A stretch of DNA of 64,000 nt from Bacteroidota bacterium (GTDB taxonomy: Bacteria > Bacteroidota > Bacteroidia > Chitinophagales > Chitinophagaceae). The DNA is taken from contig JADJJH010000003.1 in the NCBI GenBank assembly GCA_016706595.1, positions 1 through 64,000 of the forward strand, given 5' to 3'. The translations under genes and the position numbers were made by a program. Positions 46,201 to 56,500 of the stretch are shown here, piece after piece. The notes beneath the pieces are model-generated. The model saw only the letters and a list, made by a program, of their open reading frames with translations, was not told the DNA's origin and did no database searches. Every line of letters begins with the position of its first letter. Position 1 is the first letter of the stretch.

Positions 46201-47545
46201 TACAAGCGGCATCATGTATCAAGTAAACTCATTAAACCCAGTATTTAGTTTTTATGTAAACAGTGGAAATTATACTATTTTACAATTGCAAGATGCAACT
46301 TGTTCGCTCAGCTTGAACGACACATTAGATTTAATTTTTCAACCTTTACAATCCACTATTTTACCAGAAACCTTGTATTGCGACCTAGGGAAATATGTAG
46401 TTACTTGGGTACATACAGGCGGAGCTAAGCCGTATACAATTCACTATCTTGCGAATGGGAATAGTGTATCCATCACCACACCTAAGGATACCACCATTTT
46501 GTATTTAGCCAATGGCTTATATTATTTCGGTGATATTGTAGATGCCTTTGGTTGTGTAATTCAACATGGGCATATGGTATCGATTTCATATAACCCATTT
46601 GTATTTAATGGTGTAAGTACAAAATATTTGTGTGATAAAGATAGTACCGAAATAACTTTTGACATTACCAATCAACAACCGGTTTGGCTAAGTTATTCGA
46701 AGGATGGCGGACCTTTAGATACTTTATATTTCAATCCGGATACAAGCCTAATTGCTACAAATGGTAATTACCAGTGGGTTTCCATGTATGATGGATTAGG
46801 TTGCGCTGATACGATTAATCAACACACATTAATTCATAATAAGCCGGCGAAAGTTGACTCATTGTATCTTGAAAAAAAATGTATTGAACGAACCTATCTC
46901 TATCATCTAAAAATGCAAGGCGCTTCACCTTTTGTGCTTCATTATAATGTAAATAATATCAACCGAGAATTAACGCTTAATGGTAATCTTGCGCAATGGA
47001 AAGCTGAAACGGGGGCTTATTATTTGATAAATATTGAAGATGCAAATGGATGTGAATATGAGATTGGACGAAAAGACACTTTGATACCATTTTTAGCGAG
47101 TGATCCGATCCTAAGGATTTCGAATCATCATTTGAATACGCCTAGTCCGGCACAAAGGTATTATTGGTATAAAGATGATATTTTGATGGATTCAGTAAAT
47201 GGTCACTCGCGTCAAAGTGAAGGTGATGGAATTTATTATGTTGTAGTAAAAGATAAAGCAGGATGTGAATACAAATCAAATGAAGTAACCGAGCATTATG
47301 AAGGTTTAATGAATTTGTATCCTAATCCGGTTCACGATTATACTACCTTATTAATTAATCAAGCATATGGTAATTCATGGAAGTATGCAATTATGGATGT
47401 TACAGGTCGAATTGTGGAAAGTGGGAAAGAAACCAAAGCATATAATTTCTTTGATCTACGTCATCTTGCTAGTGGATTGTATCGAGTAATCATTACCTTC
47501 GAAAATGACAATACTCGACATATACTACAGTTTGTGAAAGATTAA
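43230..47545 (+). CDS. Giant secreted hydrolase-like protein with about 11 repeats and T9SS domain; one frameshift
   Basis: Two frames (43230-43721 and 43655-47545) join when one A is restored in CCAGGAATTATC near 43693 (reading SPG then NYHNSVCAIAKKCQAYGDVF), giving about 1,440 residues. It has a signal peptide ending MLAQ, then an alpha/beta-hydrolase-like domain (LIIPGSGWNQA, KVIVLGLSSGSWGAFFSSLQ with G-x-S-x-G) and a distal His in FYDFSSHRFPCEALDTFF. Next come about eleven repeats of roughly 80 residues with the pattern CDSN, GNAPW, NGNYTI, D-A-T-G-C. The last 75 residues are a type A T9SS domain (LMNLYPNPVHDYTTLLINQ, LRHLASGLYRVIITF). Predicted to be a surface-exposed esterase or peptidase-like protein; substrate unknown. 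Confidence 0.8.
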
Positions 47546-47552
47546 TAATGCT

Positions 47553-50500
47553 TTAAGCTTGTACCGATGTTTTTTTGAGCACAAACGTCACATTTGATGT
47601 AAACTTAGTGTCATCAATCATTGTCATTTCCATCGTATGCTCATTTGCAAATTTTTCTAAGCTACTTAATGATATATAATGTAATGCGTTATTCGTTTTA
47701 TTGAAATGAAAAAGTTTGGTCGAAAAAAATTCACTCAGCATAGTGCCTTTTATTTTTTCCTTCATTTCTGTAATGCCATCACGAAGAATGAAGATTCCGC
47801 CGTGGTTTAGTAAATTATATATTTTTTCAAGAAGTTGGTTTTGATGCTCAGGTTGTAAATAATGTAAAACATCTAACAGGATAATGCAATCGAAAGTTCC
47901 CATTTCATTAAGTTCAATGGCGTCGGCAACTTCGAAAGTAATTCGATCTTCCTTTAAAAAATTATGTCGAGCAATTTCAATTTTATTTTCATCGTAATCG
48001 ATTCCTTTTATGTTTCTTTCACTGGATGTCCATAACAACATATAATCTAAAAATCCATAGCCACAACCAATATCAAGAATATTCCCTTTTGCAGGTACCA
48101 GTTTTTCAATAGGTTCATAATTTCTTTCAAGCTTACTTTTTATTCTACAATACCATTCAAGTACCGGTCCTTTGTAAATATAATTTTTAATTAATTGTTC
48201 TCTAAAGTAATGAGTTGTTTCTTTTTGTTGTGTAAACTTTTCAAATTCTGTTCTAAAATACTTGCCAATTAGTTTAGCACGCTCAGCATACGTATTACCA
48301 TATTCGGTTTGTTGCGGTTTAATACGTGGTAGAAATTTTAGATTAATTTCACCATCCTTACATAAAAAGTCGCCTTTACGCATGCTGTGTCCAACCCCAT
48401 GAAATAAAATAGGTAATACATCAAGTTGTAATTTTTCGGCAATATAAAAAGCACCTTTATGAAATCGTTTTATTTTATCATCGAAACTTCTGGTGCCTTC
48501 CGGAAATACCGCTATGGAATATCCTTGACGAGTCCAATCAGCTAATTTTTCGATACTAAACTCAGCGCCTTCTTCAACCGGATAATAATCGGCCATTCGA
48601 ACCAAAGCGCCAAAAACCGGCGAGCGCCAAACCCATTGGTTAGTTAGTAAAAGTATTTTAGGATGTAAAGAAATGATCCGCAATAAATCAAGAAAAGAAG
48701 CATGGTTGGCAATAATTACAGCCGGTTTACTAAAATCAGCTTCATGCTTATTAGCAAAGGTTTTCTTTACGTTCGCCATGGTGTATAATAAGCTCCACAT
48801 CATTTTACAAATCACGACATGAAAAATATATTTCATTTTGGGTTTTGCAAACGGAATACATTTAGTGAGTATGAATCCGATGATGGTAACCAGTATACAG
48901 CCTAAAAAATAATACGTGAAGGCGAAGATGGTTTTAATAAAACTCCAAAAGGTAAATGGAAATAATCTTTTATTCGCTCTGTTTTGAATAAAGAAATTAA
49001 ACAATAAAGGTTGCAGTGTTTGAGAAACTAGGATGATAGAAGCTATGCCAATTACCGATACGGCCGCTATTGATTTGAGTGCCGGATGCTTTGCAAATAT
49101 CAATATACCTAAACCAATAATTGTGGTAATAGCTGATAGGTATACCGAAGTTTTAATGGAAGTGATTTTTTGTTTGCCATAACTATATTTTTCAAGCAAA
49201 CCATCGGTAATAAAAATACTATAATCATCACCTAATCCAAATATTAAAGTTGAAATAATGATATTGATAATATTGAATTCAATCCCAAATAAACCCATTA
49301 ATCCTAAAATGCATACCCAGGTAATTACCATCGGCAGAAATGAGATTAAGGCAATTTCAATTCTACCATAAGAAATTAAAATTGTAAAGAAAACGATGAA
49401 AGAGGTCAAGAATAGTATCTTGTAAAAATCATCTTTAATACATGCTACAAATTTGGTTGTTATCAATTGTTTATCGGTAAGATAAGATGATTGATCTTCT
49501 TGAAACGACTGGAATAAGTTAGCTCGCTGCTTTTGTTCCGTTTTTATCAACTGAATTACAGCAAATCCTTTTTTGTCTTCAACAATAAAGTCGTTGAATA
49601 AAGGATGAAAAGCATTGATATAAAACGAATCGGGTTGCTGGTACTTGGTATTCAAAATCGTTTTTAAATTATTGAATGCAGAATTTGAGAAACCAATTTC
49701 ACTGCCAATTGTATTTACATTTTGTAGTAATTTTAATTTCTTTTCCTCAGTCCAGAAGTTGTTCCAAGTATCAAGTTTAATTTGTTGTTGCTTGTCACTT
49801 AAAATAAAATCGGCTGGATTACTAAATTTCCTCAATAAACCTTTCTGCTTTAATGCAAGAAGTTGCTTTTCGCTTTGTACACTTTTTTCAAGTGCTTCTT
49901 CTTTTGTTTTTCCTTCGCTTACACAAAAGATACTATTGAGCGATTCGGCATTTTGTTGATTAATTACTTTTTGAGCGGACTGCAATTCTTCGCTCATAAA
50001 ATTCATCTTCATCATGTCTTCGTTGAAGCGAACATCACCGGCAAAAAATGCAAGCGAAATGGTGATGATACAAATACCAATCACTATCCATTTGTTTTTT
50101 TCGGGGTGAAACAAGGATATCTTATCAAGCCAATTTACATTTAGTTTATCCTGTGCTTTTGGTTTACCTATAAAATGCGGCAAAAAAACTAAGGTGCAAA
50201 GGGATGAACCAGCTAAATTGAGGGCAGTAAATAAACCTAGTTCATTTAATACCGGTGTTCGCATAAAAGTTAGTCCGAGAAACGCCGCTATTGTGGTAAA
50301 GCTGCCAATGGTCATGGGTGTGCTTAACTCGGCAATGGTAATGGCTTTGTTTTGTGAATGTCGATAATGCGATAAAAAGTGCAATGAATAATTTACAGCA
50401 ATCCCTAATATCACACTTGATGCACCAAGGGCTAACATGCTTACACTACCTTTCAATAAAAACATCATGGCCATACCAAACAATGCACCAAAAATTACCG

Positions 50501-51410
50501 GTATCATTATTTGTATCGGCGATAATTTATTTCTGAAAAAGAAAATAAAAAGTAAGCAAAGTAAAATTACGGTAATACCTAAAGTGAGTTTTGTATCACT
50601 TCGCATTTGAATGGCATTGCCGGCAGCCACTAATTGTGCGCCAAAGGCATGACAAGCAATATTTTTAAATTCAGGTTGTTTTTGTTTACAGCTTCGAATA
50701 CTTTCTTGTAGTAAGTTCGCCAAACCTTCATTCATTTTAGTATTGGATGCAGGGTAGGTTCCTTTGATAATAAAACTCAAATACCTTTCGTCGTTCGAAA
50801 CAATATAACCATCATATAAACTGCTATTTTCATCTTGTTGAAGATCTTGCAAACGTTTCAATGGAATGAAACCTAATCCGAGTGGATCATTTGCAATCAT
50901 TTGCTTCATCGCTAATCCGCCGGGGGAAGCCAGGATCCGATAATTATTTTTGAGCAGTTGAGAAAGGTGTAAAGGTATTAGCAGACTATCAAGTTGTTGG
51001 TAATCTTTTTCTTTTAATAAAAAGGGAAGGTTATTTTGAACAGCCGAAAGCATGTTAGCCAATTGACTTTCATCTTGTTTGGTTTCGATAGATTCAATCA
51101 GCTTTGTACTATCTAATTCTTGTATTTGTTGAGATAGTGATTCGGTAAAAGAAATTAATGCATTCGGATTTGTTACGCTATCATGTATTGAAACCGAAAC
51201 GATGATTTTTTCGAGTTGTTTATTATTTGTAATTATTGAACTATAATCTTTTTCGTTACCCTGTTTGGGTATCATGGCAGAAATGTCATTTTCGAATTTG
51301 AGTTTTGATGCAAAGAATCCAAAGCTTACTAGCAGGTAAAAAAACAGCAAAAACAACCAGAATTTCCGGACTGTAAAAAAATGATATAGATGAACAAAAA
51401 TGGTTTTCAC
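47553..51410 (-). CDS. Trifunctional fusion: MMPL transporter, lysophospholipid acyltransferase, SAM methyltransferase
   Basis: 1,285 residues starting at GTG 51410. Residues 1 to about 830 are an RND/MMPL-type transporter with two sets of transmembrane helices and large periplasmic loops (LLCLLFIFFFRNKL; GLGDDYSIFITDGLLEKYSY). Residues about 860-1070 are a PlsC-like acyltransferase with HxxxxD in ANHASFLDLLRI and FPEGTRSFDDKIKRFHKGAF. Residues about 1090-1285 are a class I methyltransferase with ILDIGCGYGFLDY and FDCIILLDVLHYL. This fusion is known in Bacteroidota, often near aryl-polyene/flexirubin genes, where it is thought to move and modify a lipid-linked product. No such cluster is seen here. 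Convergent with the T9SS gene, 7 bases apart. Confidence 0.9.
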   Translation of the reverse strand: MKTIFVHLYHFFTVRKFWLFLLFFYLLVSFGFFASKLKFENDISAMIPKQGNEKDYSSIITNNKQLEKIIVSVSIHDSVTNPNALISFTESLSQQIQELDSTKLIESIETKQDESQLANMLSAVQNNLPFLLKEKDYQQLDSLLIPLHLSQLLKNNYRILASPGGLAMKQMIANDPLGLGFIPLKRLQDLQQDENSSLYDGYIVSNDERYLSFIIKGTYPASNTKMNEGLANLLQESIRSCKQKQPEFKNIACHAFGAQLVAAGNAIQMRSDTKLTLGITVILLCLLFIFFFRNKLSPIQIMIPVIFGALFGMAMMFLLKGSVSMLALGASSVILGIAVNYSLHFLSHYRHSQNKAITIAELSTPMTIGSFTTIAAFLGLTFMRTPVLNELGLFTALNLAGSSLCTLVFLPHFIGKPKAQDKLNVNWLDKISLFHPEKNKWIVIGICIITISLAFFAGDVRFNEDMMKMNFMSEELQSAQKVINQQNAESLNSIFCVSEGKTKEEALEKSVQSEKQLLALKQKGLLRKFSNPADFILSDKQQQIKLDTWNNFWTEEKKLKLLQNVNTIGSEIGFSNSAFNNLKTILNTKYQQPDSFYINAFHPLFNDFIVEDKKGFAVIQLIKTEQKQRANLFQSFQEDQSSYLTDKQLITTKFVACIKDDFYKILFLTSFIVFFTILISYGRIEIALISFLPMVITWVCILGLMGLFGIEFNIINIIISTLIFGLGDDYSIFITDGLLEKYSYGKQKITSIKTSVYLSAITTIIGLGILIFAKHPALKSIAAVSVIGIASIILVSQTLQPLLFNFFIQNRANKRLFPFTFWSFIKTIFAFTYYFLGCILVTIIGFILTKCIPFAKPKMKYIFHVVICKMMWSLLYTMANVKKTFANKHEADFSKPAVIIANHASFLDLLRIISLHPKILLLTNQWVWRSPVFGALVRMADYYPVEEGAEFSIEKLADWTRQGYSIAVFPEGTRSFDDKIKRFHKGAFYIAEKLQLDVLPILFHGVGHSMRKGDFLCKDGEINLKFLPRIKPQQTEYGNTYAERAKLIGKYFRTEFEKFTQQKETTHYFREQLIKNYIYKGPVLEWYCRIKSKLERNYEPIEKLVPAKGNILDIGCGYGFLDYMLLWTSSERNIKGIDYDENKIEIARHNFLKEDRITFEVADAIELNEMGTFDCIILLDVLHYLQPEHQNQLLEKIYNLLNHGGIFILRDGITEMKEKIKGTMLSEFFSTKLFHFNKTNNALHYISLSSLEKFANEHTMEMTMIDDTKFTSNVTFVLKKTSVQA

Positions 51411-51770
51411 AGAAAAGGTGGTAAAATAAATAAAAATTGGTCTAACCTCTGGTCACATTTACTTTTTAAAGACCGTTGCAAAACCCTAACTAAAGTAACA
51501 CAAAATCAATTGGCTTCAAATTTCTTCGTTACTCAGTTCCGAAAGCTTTCGAGATTTCCATGCATTATCCGTAAGATAAATCATGTTTAAATTTTCTTGA
51601 AAGCCCAGTTTGACTGCGCAGCAGGCAGGCTTGAATTTTTTTGCCAATTGTTTTTTGCCATGCTCTTTTGTATGGCGAAAGTATTACTTGAATGTTTGAA
51701 AATCGGGTTATTTCAGTAAAAAAAAACACCGCTACATGTCGGTGTTTTTTAAAGAATATTTTTTATCAGA
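51411..51770. other. Intergenic region with terminator
   Basis: 360 bases between two minus-strand genes. The right end holds the terminator of the dehydrogenase gene; the rest should contain the promoter of the MMPL fusion. No gene seen. Confidence 0.5.
51722..51750 (-). terminator. Intrinsic terminator after the dehydrogenase gene
   Basis: AAACACCG and CGGTGTTT pair around CTACATGT, with an A-run on the plus-strand left side (T-run for the minus transcript). It lies 21 bases after the stop of the gene ending at 51771. Confidence 0.7.
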
Positions 51771-52733
51771 TTACCATTTTTTATGTAGGAATCTTTCACT
51801 CACCACCAATTCTTTGCTACCGGCTACATGTTTATAAAAACCTTCACCCGATTTTACCCCAAGGAAACCAGCCTGAACCATATTTGCTAATAAGGTAGCA
51901 GGTGCATATTTTTGATTACCAAAGCCCATATGTAATACATTCATAATGCTATAACATGTGTCTAATCCAATAAAATCGGCTAATTGTAATGGACCCATAG
52001 GATGAGCCATACCTAATTTCATGATGGTATCAATTTCTTCAACACCGGCAACCCCTTCTTGTAAAGCAAGGATAGCTTCATTGATCATCGGCAATAAAAT
52101 TCTGTTCGAAATAAAACCAGGATAATCATTTACAACACAAGGCACTTTACCAATAATTTTTGATAATTCAATCACGGCATTGGTAGTTTCGCGATCGGTA
52201 GCGTAGCCATTAATAATTTCTACTAAACGCATCACAGGCACAGGGTTCATAAAGTGCATACCAATTACTTTATGCATTCTTTTCGTATGTGCTGAAATTC
52301 GAGTTATAGAAATAGAAGAGGTATTTGTTGCCAAAATGCACTTTTCAGGAGCATGTTTATCGATAGATTCAAATATTTTTAACTTCAAATCGATACTTTC
52401 AGTGGCTGCTTCTATCACTAAATCAGCATCTTTTAATGATTCAGCCATATCGGTATAGGTAGCAATGCGTGAAAGAGAGGCTAATTTTTCTTCCTCAGTC
52501 ATGGCTTGCTTCGAAATCTGGCGATCCATATTTTTGCCAATCGTGATCATAGCTTTGTTCATAGCATCTTGCGAAACATCCATCATACTTACGTTGTAGC
52601 CATGTTGGGCAAAAACGTGGCAGATTCCATTTCCCATGGTTCCGGCACCAATTACGGTAATATTTTTGATGTCAATGGGTTTTGATTGCATAGTAGGTTG
52701 TGAAAGTGTGGGTTCTAATGTGCTTGTATTCAT
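51771..52733 (-). CDS. 3-hydroxybutyryl/3-hydroxyacyl-CoA dehydrogenase
   Basis: 320 residues, NAD-binding motif VIGAGTMGNGICHVFAQHG near residue 25, then ADLVIEAATESIDLKLKIFE, the family signature ILATNTSSISITRISAHTKR, HFMNPVPVMRLVEIINGYAT, and the catalytic His-Glu region (GMHFMNPVPVMRLVE). The C-terminal domain has DYPGFISNRILLPMINEAIL and GVEEIDTIMKLGMAHPMGPL. The length suits a single-domain Hbd-type enzyme that reduces acetoacetyl-CoA or oxidises 3-hydroxyacyl-CoA. The first 15 residues are an atypical extension; Met15 (codon at 52689-52691) is an alternative start, but the promoter box position fits the first. Confidence 0.92.
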   Translation of the reverse strand: MNTSTLEPTLSQPTMQSKPIDIKNITVIGAGTMGNGICHVFAQHGYNVSMMDVSQDAMNKAMITIGKNMDRQISKQAMTEEEKLASLSRIATYTDMAESLKDADLVIEAATESIDLKLKIFESIDKHAPEKCILATNTSSISITRISAHTKRMHKVIGMHFMNPVPVMRLVEIINGYATDRETTNAVIELSKIIGKVPCVVNDYPGFISNRILLPMINEAILALQEGVAGVEEIDTIMKLGMAHPMGPLQLADFIGLDTCYSIMNVLHMGFGNQKYAPATLLANMVQAGFLGVKSGEGFYKHVAGSKELVVSERFLHKKW

Positions 52734-52756
52734 TGTGCGTTATTTATTTTTACGGG

Positions 52757-52764
52757 CAAAGGTA
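52757..52764 (-). promoter_or_regulatory. Bacteroidota -7 promoter box before the dehydrogenase gene
   Basis: TACCTTTG on the minus strand matches TAnnTTTG. The first possible ATG (52733) lies about 24 bases downstream, which supports the longer protein start. Confidence 0.5.
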
Positions 52765-52811
52765 TAGGATTAAGCTTTTTTATATTCTATTTTAGCCTCT
52801 ATTTTTACACA

Positions 52812-53330
52812 ATGAATCGCAGAATTATAAACAATGCTTTGGTTGCCATCCTATTTATTTCGGGTCTTTTGAGTTGTTCGGCTCCCGAAAAGAATTTGAT
52901 TCGTCAAAAGTGGAAAACCATAGCTTTAAACAACCCCAAGATGGAAGCTGAGTTTTTGAAAATGCAACAATATATTGATACGGTAGGCACTTTGGATAAG
53001 TTTTTGGCAGATACTGTAAACATCGATAGTTTGAAAATGAGTTTGCAAACAGAACTTAATCAAATGAAGGAAAGTGTAAGAATTTCGAGAGATAATACCT
53101 TGATGGAATTTAAATCGAATGGTGTGGTGTATATGACATCGATAGATGGGACAGATTCGGCGATGTATGAATTAGAAAAACGTACCATTAAAATTGATGA
53201 AGCGAAGTTAAAAGGATATGGCGAATCGATGACTTTCGAAATATTGAAAATCACAACCGATAGTTTACGATTGCGTTTGATAGATTATGGCGATACAAGT
53301 GAAGTGACTATGGTACCGGTGCTTGACTAA
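52812..53330 (+). CDS. Lipoprotein of unknown function
   Basis: 172 residues. Signal peptide with lipobox (LVAILFISGLLSCSAPEKN), so the mature protein is lipid-anchored at Cys22. Two helical segments follow (KMEAEFLKMQQYIDTVGTLD; IDSLKMSLQTELNQMKESVR), then a strand-rich half (MEFKSNGVVYMTSIDGTD, KLKGYGESMTFEILKITTDS) that resembles lipocalin-like stress lipoproteins of Bacteroidota, though no family is assigned. It is divergent from the dehydrogenase, 78 bases between start codons, and not in an operon with the following giant gene. Confidence 0.7.
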   Translation: MNRRIINNALVAILFISGLLSCSAPEKNLIRQKWKTIALNNPKMEAEFLKMQQYIDTVGTLDKFLADTVNIDSLKMSLQTELNQMKESVRISRDNTLMEFKSNGVVYMTSIDGTDSAMYELEKRTIKIDEAKLKGYGESMTFEILKITTDSLRLRLIDYGDTSEVTMVPVLD

Positions 53331-53490
53331 ATTTTACATGTCAACATTTCCTTATTTTGTTTTATACTTTGAAACAATGAATTGATTGGGTTAGCCTAGA
53401 CCATCGCAAGATGACTCAAAATGAACTTTATACTACAAATTAAGTATTGACTCAAAAGTATTTTATGTAGACTTTTGGGCTCAAAGTTAT

Positions 53491-53498
53491 TAATTTAG
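53491..53498 (+). promoter_or_regulatory. Probable promoter of the giant repeat gene (duplicated upstream region)
   Basis: TAATTTAG differs from TAnnTTTG at one position. The surrounding 115 bases, including the leader AATTTCAAATTTTCAACAAG, recur upstream of the paralogue at 62961, where the box is the exact TAATTTTG. Confidence 0.4.
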
Positions 53499-53546
53499 CT
53501 GTACCAAATCAATTTCAAATTTTCAACAAGTAAAACAAACCATATT

Positions 53547-56500
53547 ATGAAAACACTTTACCTAACGCTCTTAGTAATACTTTATAGCATTACAAGTATG
53601 CAAGCGCAAACTTGGAATGGCTCTGTAAGCAATGTATGGACCAATCCTTTAAACTGGACACCCAATACAGTTCCCATTGCCACTTCGAATATCACGTTAA
53701 ATGGTGCAGGTTTTAGTCCTAAACTGCAAGCCAATACTTCGGTAGGCGCTATTGCCAATGCCACGGGTGCTACACTTGATTTTAATGGGTTTTCATTATC
53801 GGTGGGCGGGATAAATGCATATACGAATATAAATGGTGCAACTTTGGTGAACACGAGTTTGGGTACGGATATTATTTTAAATATAAACACTGGAGGCGCT
53901 GGTTATAATTCACAGATAAACAATTGTATCATTAACGACCATATTTCCATTAATATCACAGGTACCAACGAATTTTATGAGGGTGCAACAGCCAATACAT
54001 TTAATGGCAATACCATTTTTAATATCAATGGATCGGCCCAAGTTTCAATTTCACATACTGCGGTTTCGATTTTCAATGGAAATGTAAATATTAATAGAAC
54101 AATTGCTGGTTCGAGTTACATTTTTAATAATGGAGGAACTATTACTGGAAATGTAAATATTCAGAATTTGGTGGGTGGCATTAATGATATTGGGCATGCA
54201 ACAATTCAAACCAACATTACAGGTACTTTTACTATGAACTTAGTTGATCCATCTCCCGCTGGATTTGCCTTAACTCGTGTAAAAAATCAGACAAGCGGTG
54301 GTACTATAAACGTACAAAACCCAATTGCATTTACGGTAACTAATGATTCATTAAAAGTCAATGCCTTTACAATTCAAGGTTATGAAGGGAACGCCTATGC
54401 CACTTTACAATATAATAAAATTGAAGGAAATGTAACTATCGAGGATGATGTTGCCTATTCGAGTGGCTATTCGACCGATTTGCGGAATAACCAAATTATT
54501 GGGAATTCGGTATTTACGATAAAAGGAGCAAATGCGTTTGGCGAAGCTGCTGCAGCATCAACATCAAGTATTTATACAGGAAGCACAGTCTTTAATATTA
54601 TGGGTAGCGCTCAATTTTATTTATGTCATTTAGCAGCTTCTACCTTTAATGGCAATCTTACTATTAACCGAACGAGTGGAGGATATACAAGAATATTTAA
54701 TTTAGGTGCAACGATTAACGGAAATCTTACCTTCAACAATACTACAACTGGTGATAATGATTTAGGGAACTTAACTAATAAAACTAGTATCAGTGGTACA
54801 GTTAATATGAATGTCAACCTTTCGCCAATTGGTCGTTTTGAAATGTATAATGTTGCAAATCAAATTTCAGGCGGGAAAATTAATATTTATAATTCACGGG
54901 GTTTTGATCTACGACAAGACAGTTTAAAAGTAGATTCATTAAATGTGATTGGTTATCGCGGAAATGCTTATGGTTATTTTATTGACAATCAAATTAATGG
55001 GCATGTTACACTTAGCGATAGTGCTTCTTTTGGAGGTGGTTATAATACTCAAATAAGAAATAGTACGATTACTGGGAATACCACATTTAATATTTATGGA
55101 ACGAATGAATTTTATGAAGGACATACTGCAGCCTCAACTTATACTGGCAATTTAAATATCAATGCCTTGGGCAGTGGTTCACTATATACAAGCGTTAATG
55201 CAAAATCAAGTGTTTCCGGAAATTTTACGGTTATTAGAACTGTGGCAGGTTATACAAGGTTGTTCGCAAATGGTGCAACAATTGGAGGTAATTTTACTTA
55301 CACAAAAAATGCAGGAGGCTCTTCTGACTTAGGATTAATAAGTAATAAAACAACCATCGCTGGTACCATCAATTTAATTGTGACACAAACAATTTCTGAT
55401 GAATTCAGTTTTCATCGTATTCAAAATTCAACCACAGGTGGAAGCATTCTTGTAAATAATCCAAGAGGATTCAATGTTCAACAAGATTCAATTCTGGTTA
55501 CAAGTTTTAGTATCTTAGGGTATGGTGGCAGTCAATATGGCTATTTATTGAATAATCAAATTACTGGAAACCTAACATTACAAGATATTGCAAGCTATGG
55601 TGGTGGTTATAATACCTCCATCCATAGTAATATCATTAATGGAAATAGCCTATTTACCATATTAGGAACCAATAACTTTAATGAAGCTAACGTTGCCTCG
55701 ACAGCGAATACATTTAATGGCAATGTAATTTATAATTGTGATGGAGGAGCTTCGCTATATACAAGTCATGGGTCAAAATCAAATTTCAATGGCAACCTTA
55801 CAATTAATAGAACCATAGCTGGTCACACGCAAGGCTTTAATGCTGGTGCTAATATTTCAGGAAATTTTAGTTATACAAAAAATGCAGCCGGGGTTAGTGT
55901 TTTTGGTCATCCAGCCAATAAAACACTTATTAATGGCACTATTAATATAAATGTAACACAAACAACTACCAGTGATTTTGGATTGTATCGAATTCAAAAC
56001 TTGACCAATGGTGGTAGTATTTTAGTGAATAGTACAAAAGGCTTTGATATACAAAAAGATTCATTACTTGTCTCTTCATTTAGCATGATTGGCTATGGGG
56101 GCAGCGAATATGCTTATTTCTTAAGTAATCAAATTACCGGAAACCTAACATTACAAGATATTGCAAGTTATGGTGGTGGTTATAATACCTCTATTCATAG
56201 TAATACCATTAATGGAAATAGCATTTTTAATATATTAGGAACCAATACATATAATGAAGCAAATGTTGCTTCGACGGCAAATACATTTAATGGTAATGTA
56301 ACTTTTAATTGTGATGGAGCGGCTTCGCTATATACCAGTCATGGGTCAAAATCAAATTTTAATGGTAACCTTACAATTAATAGAACCATAGCTGGTCACA
56401 CGCAAGGCTTTAATGCCGGTGCTACTATTACAGGAAATTTTAGTTATACAAAAAATGCAGCCGGGGTTAGTGTTTTTGGTCATCTAGCCAATAAAACACT

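Noticed and set aside
49645..50144. Plus-strand frames inside the MMPL fusion
   Set aside because: Shadows of the large minus-strand gene, whose domains are clear.
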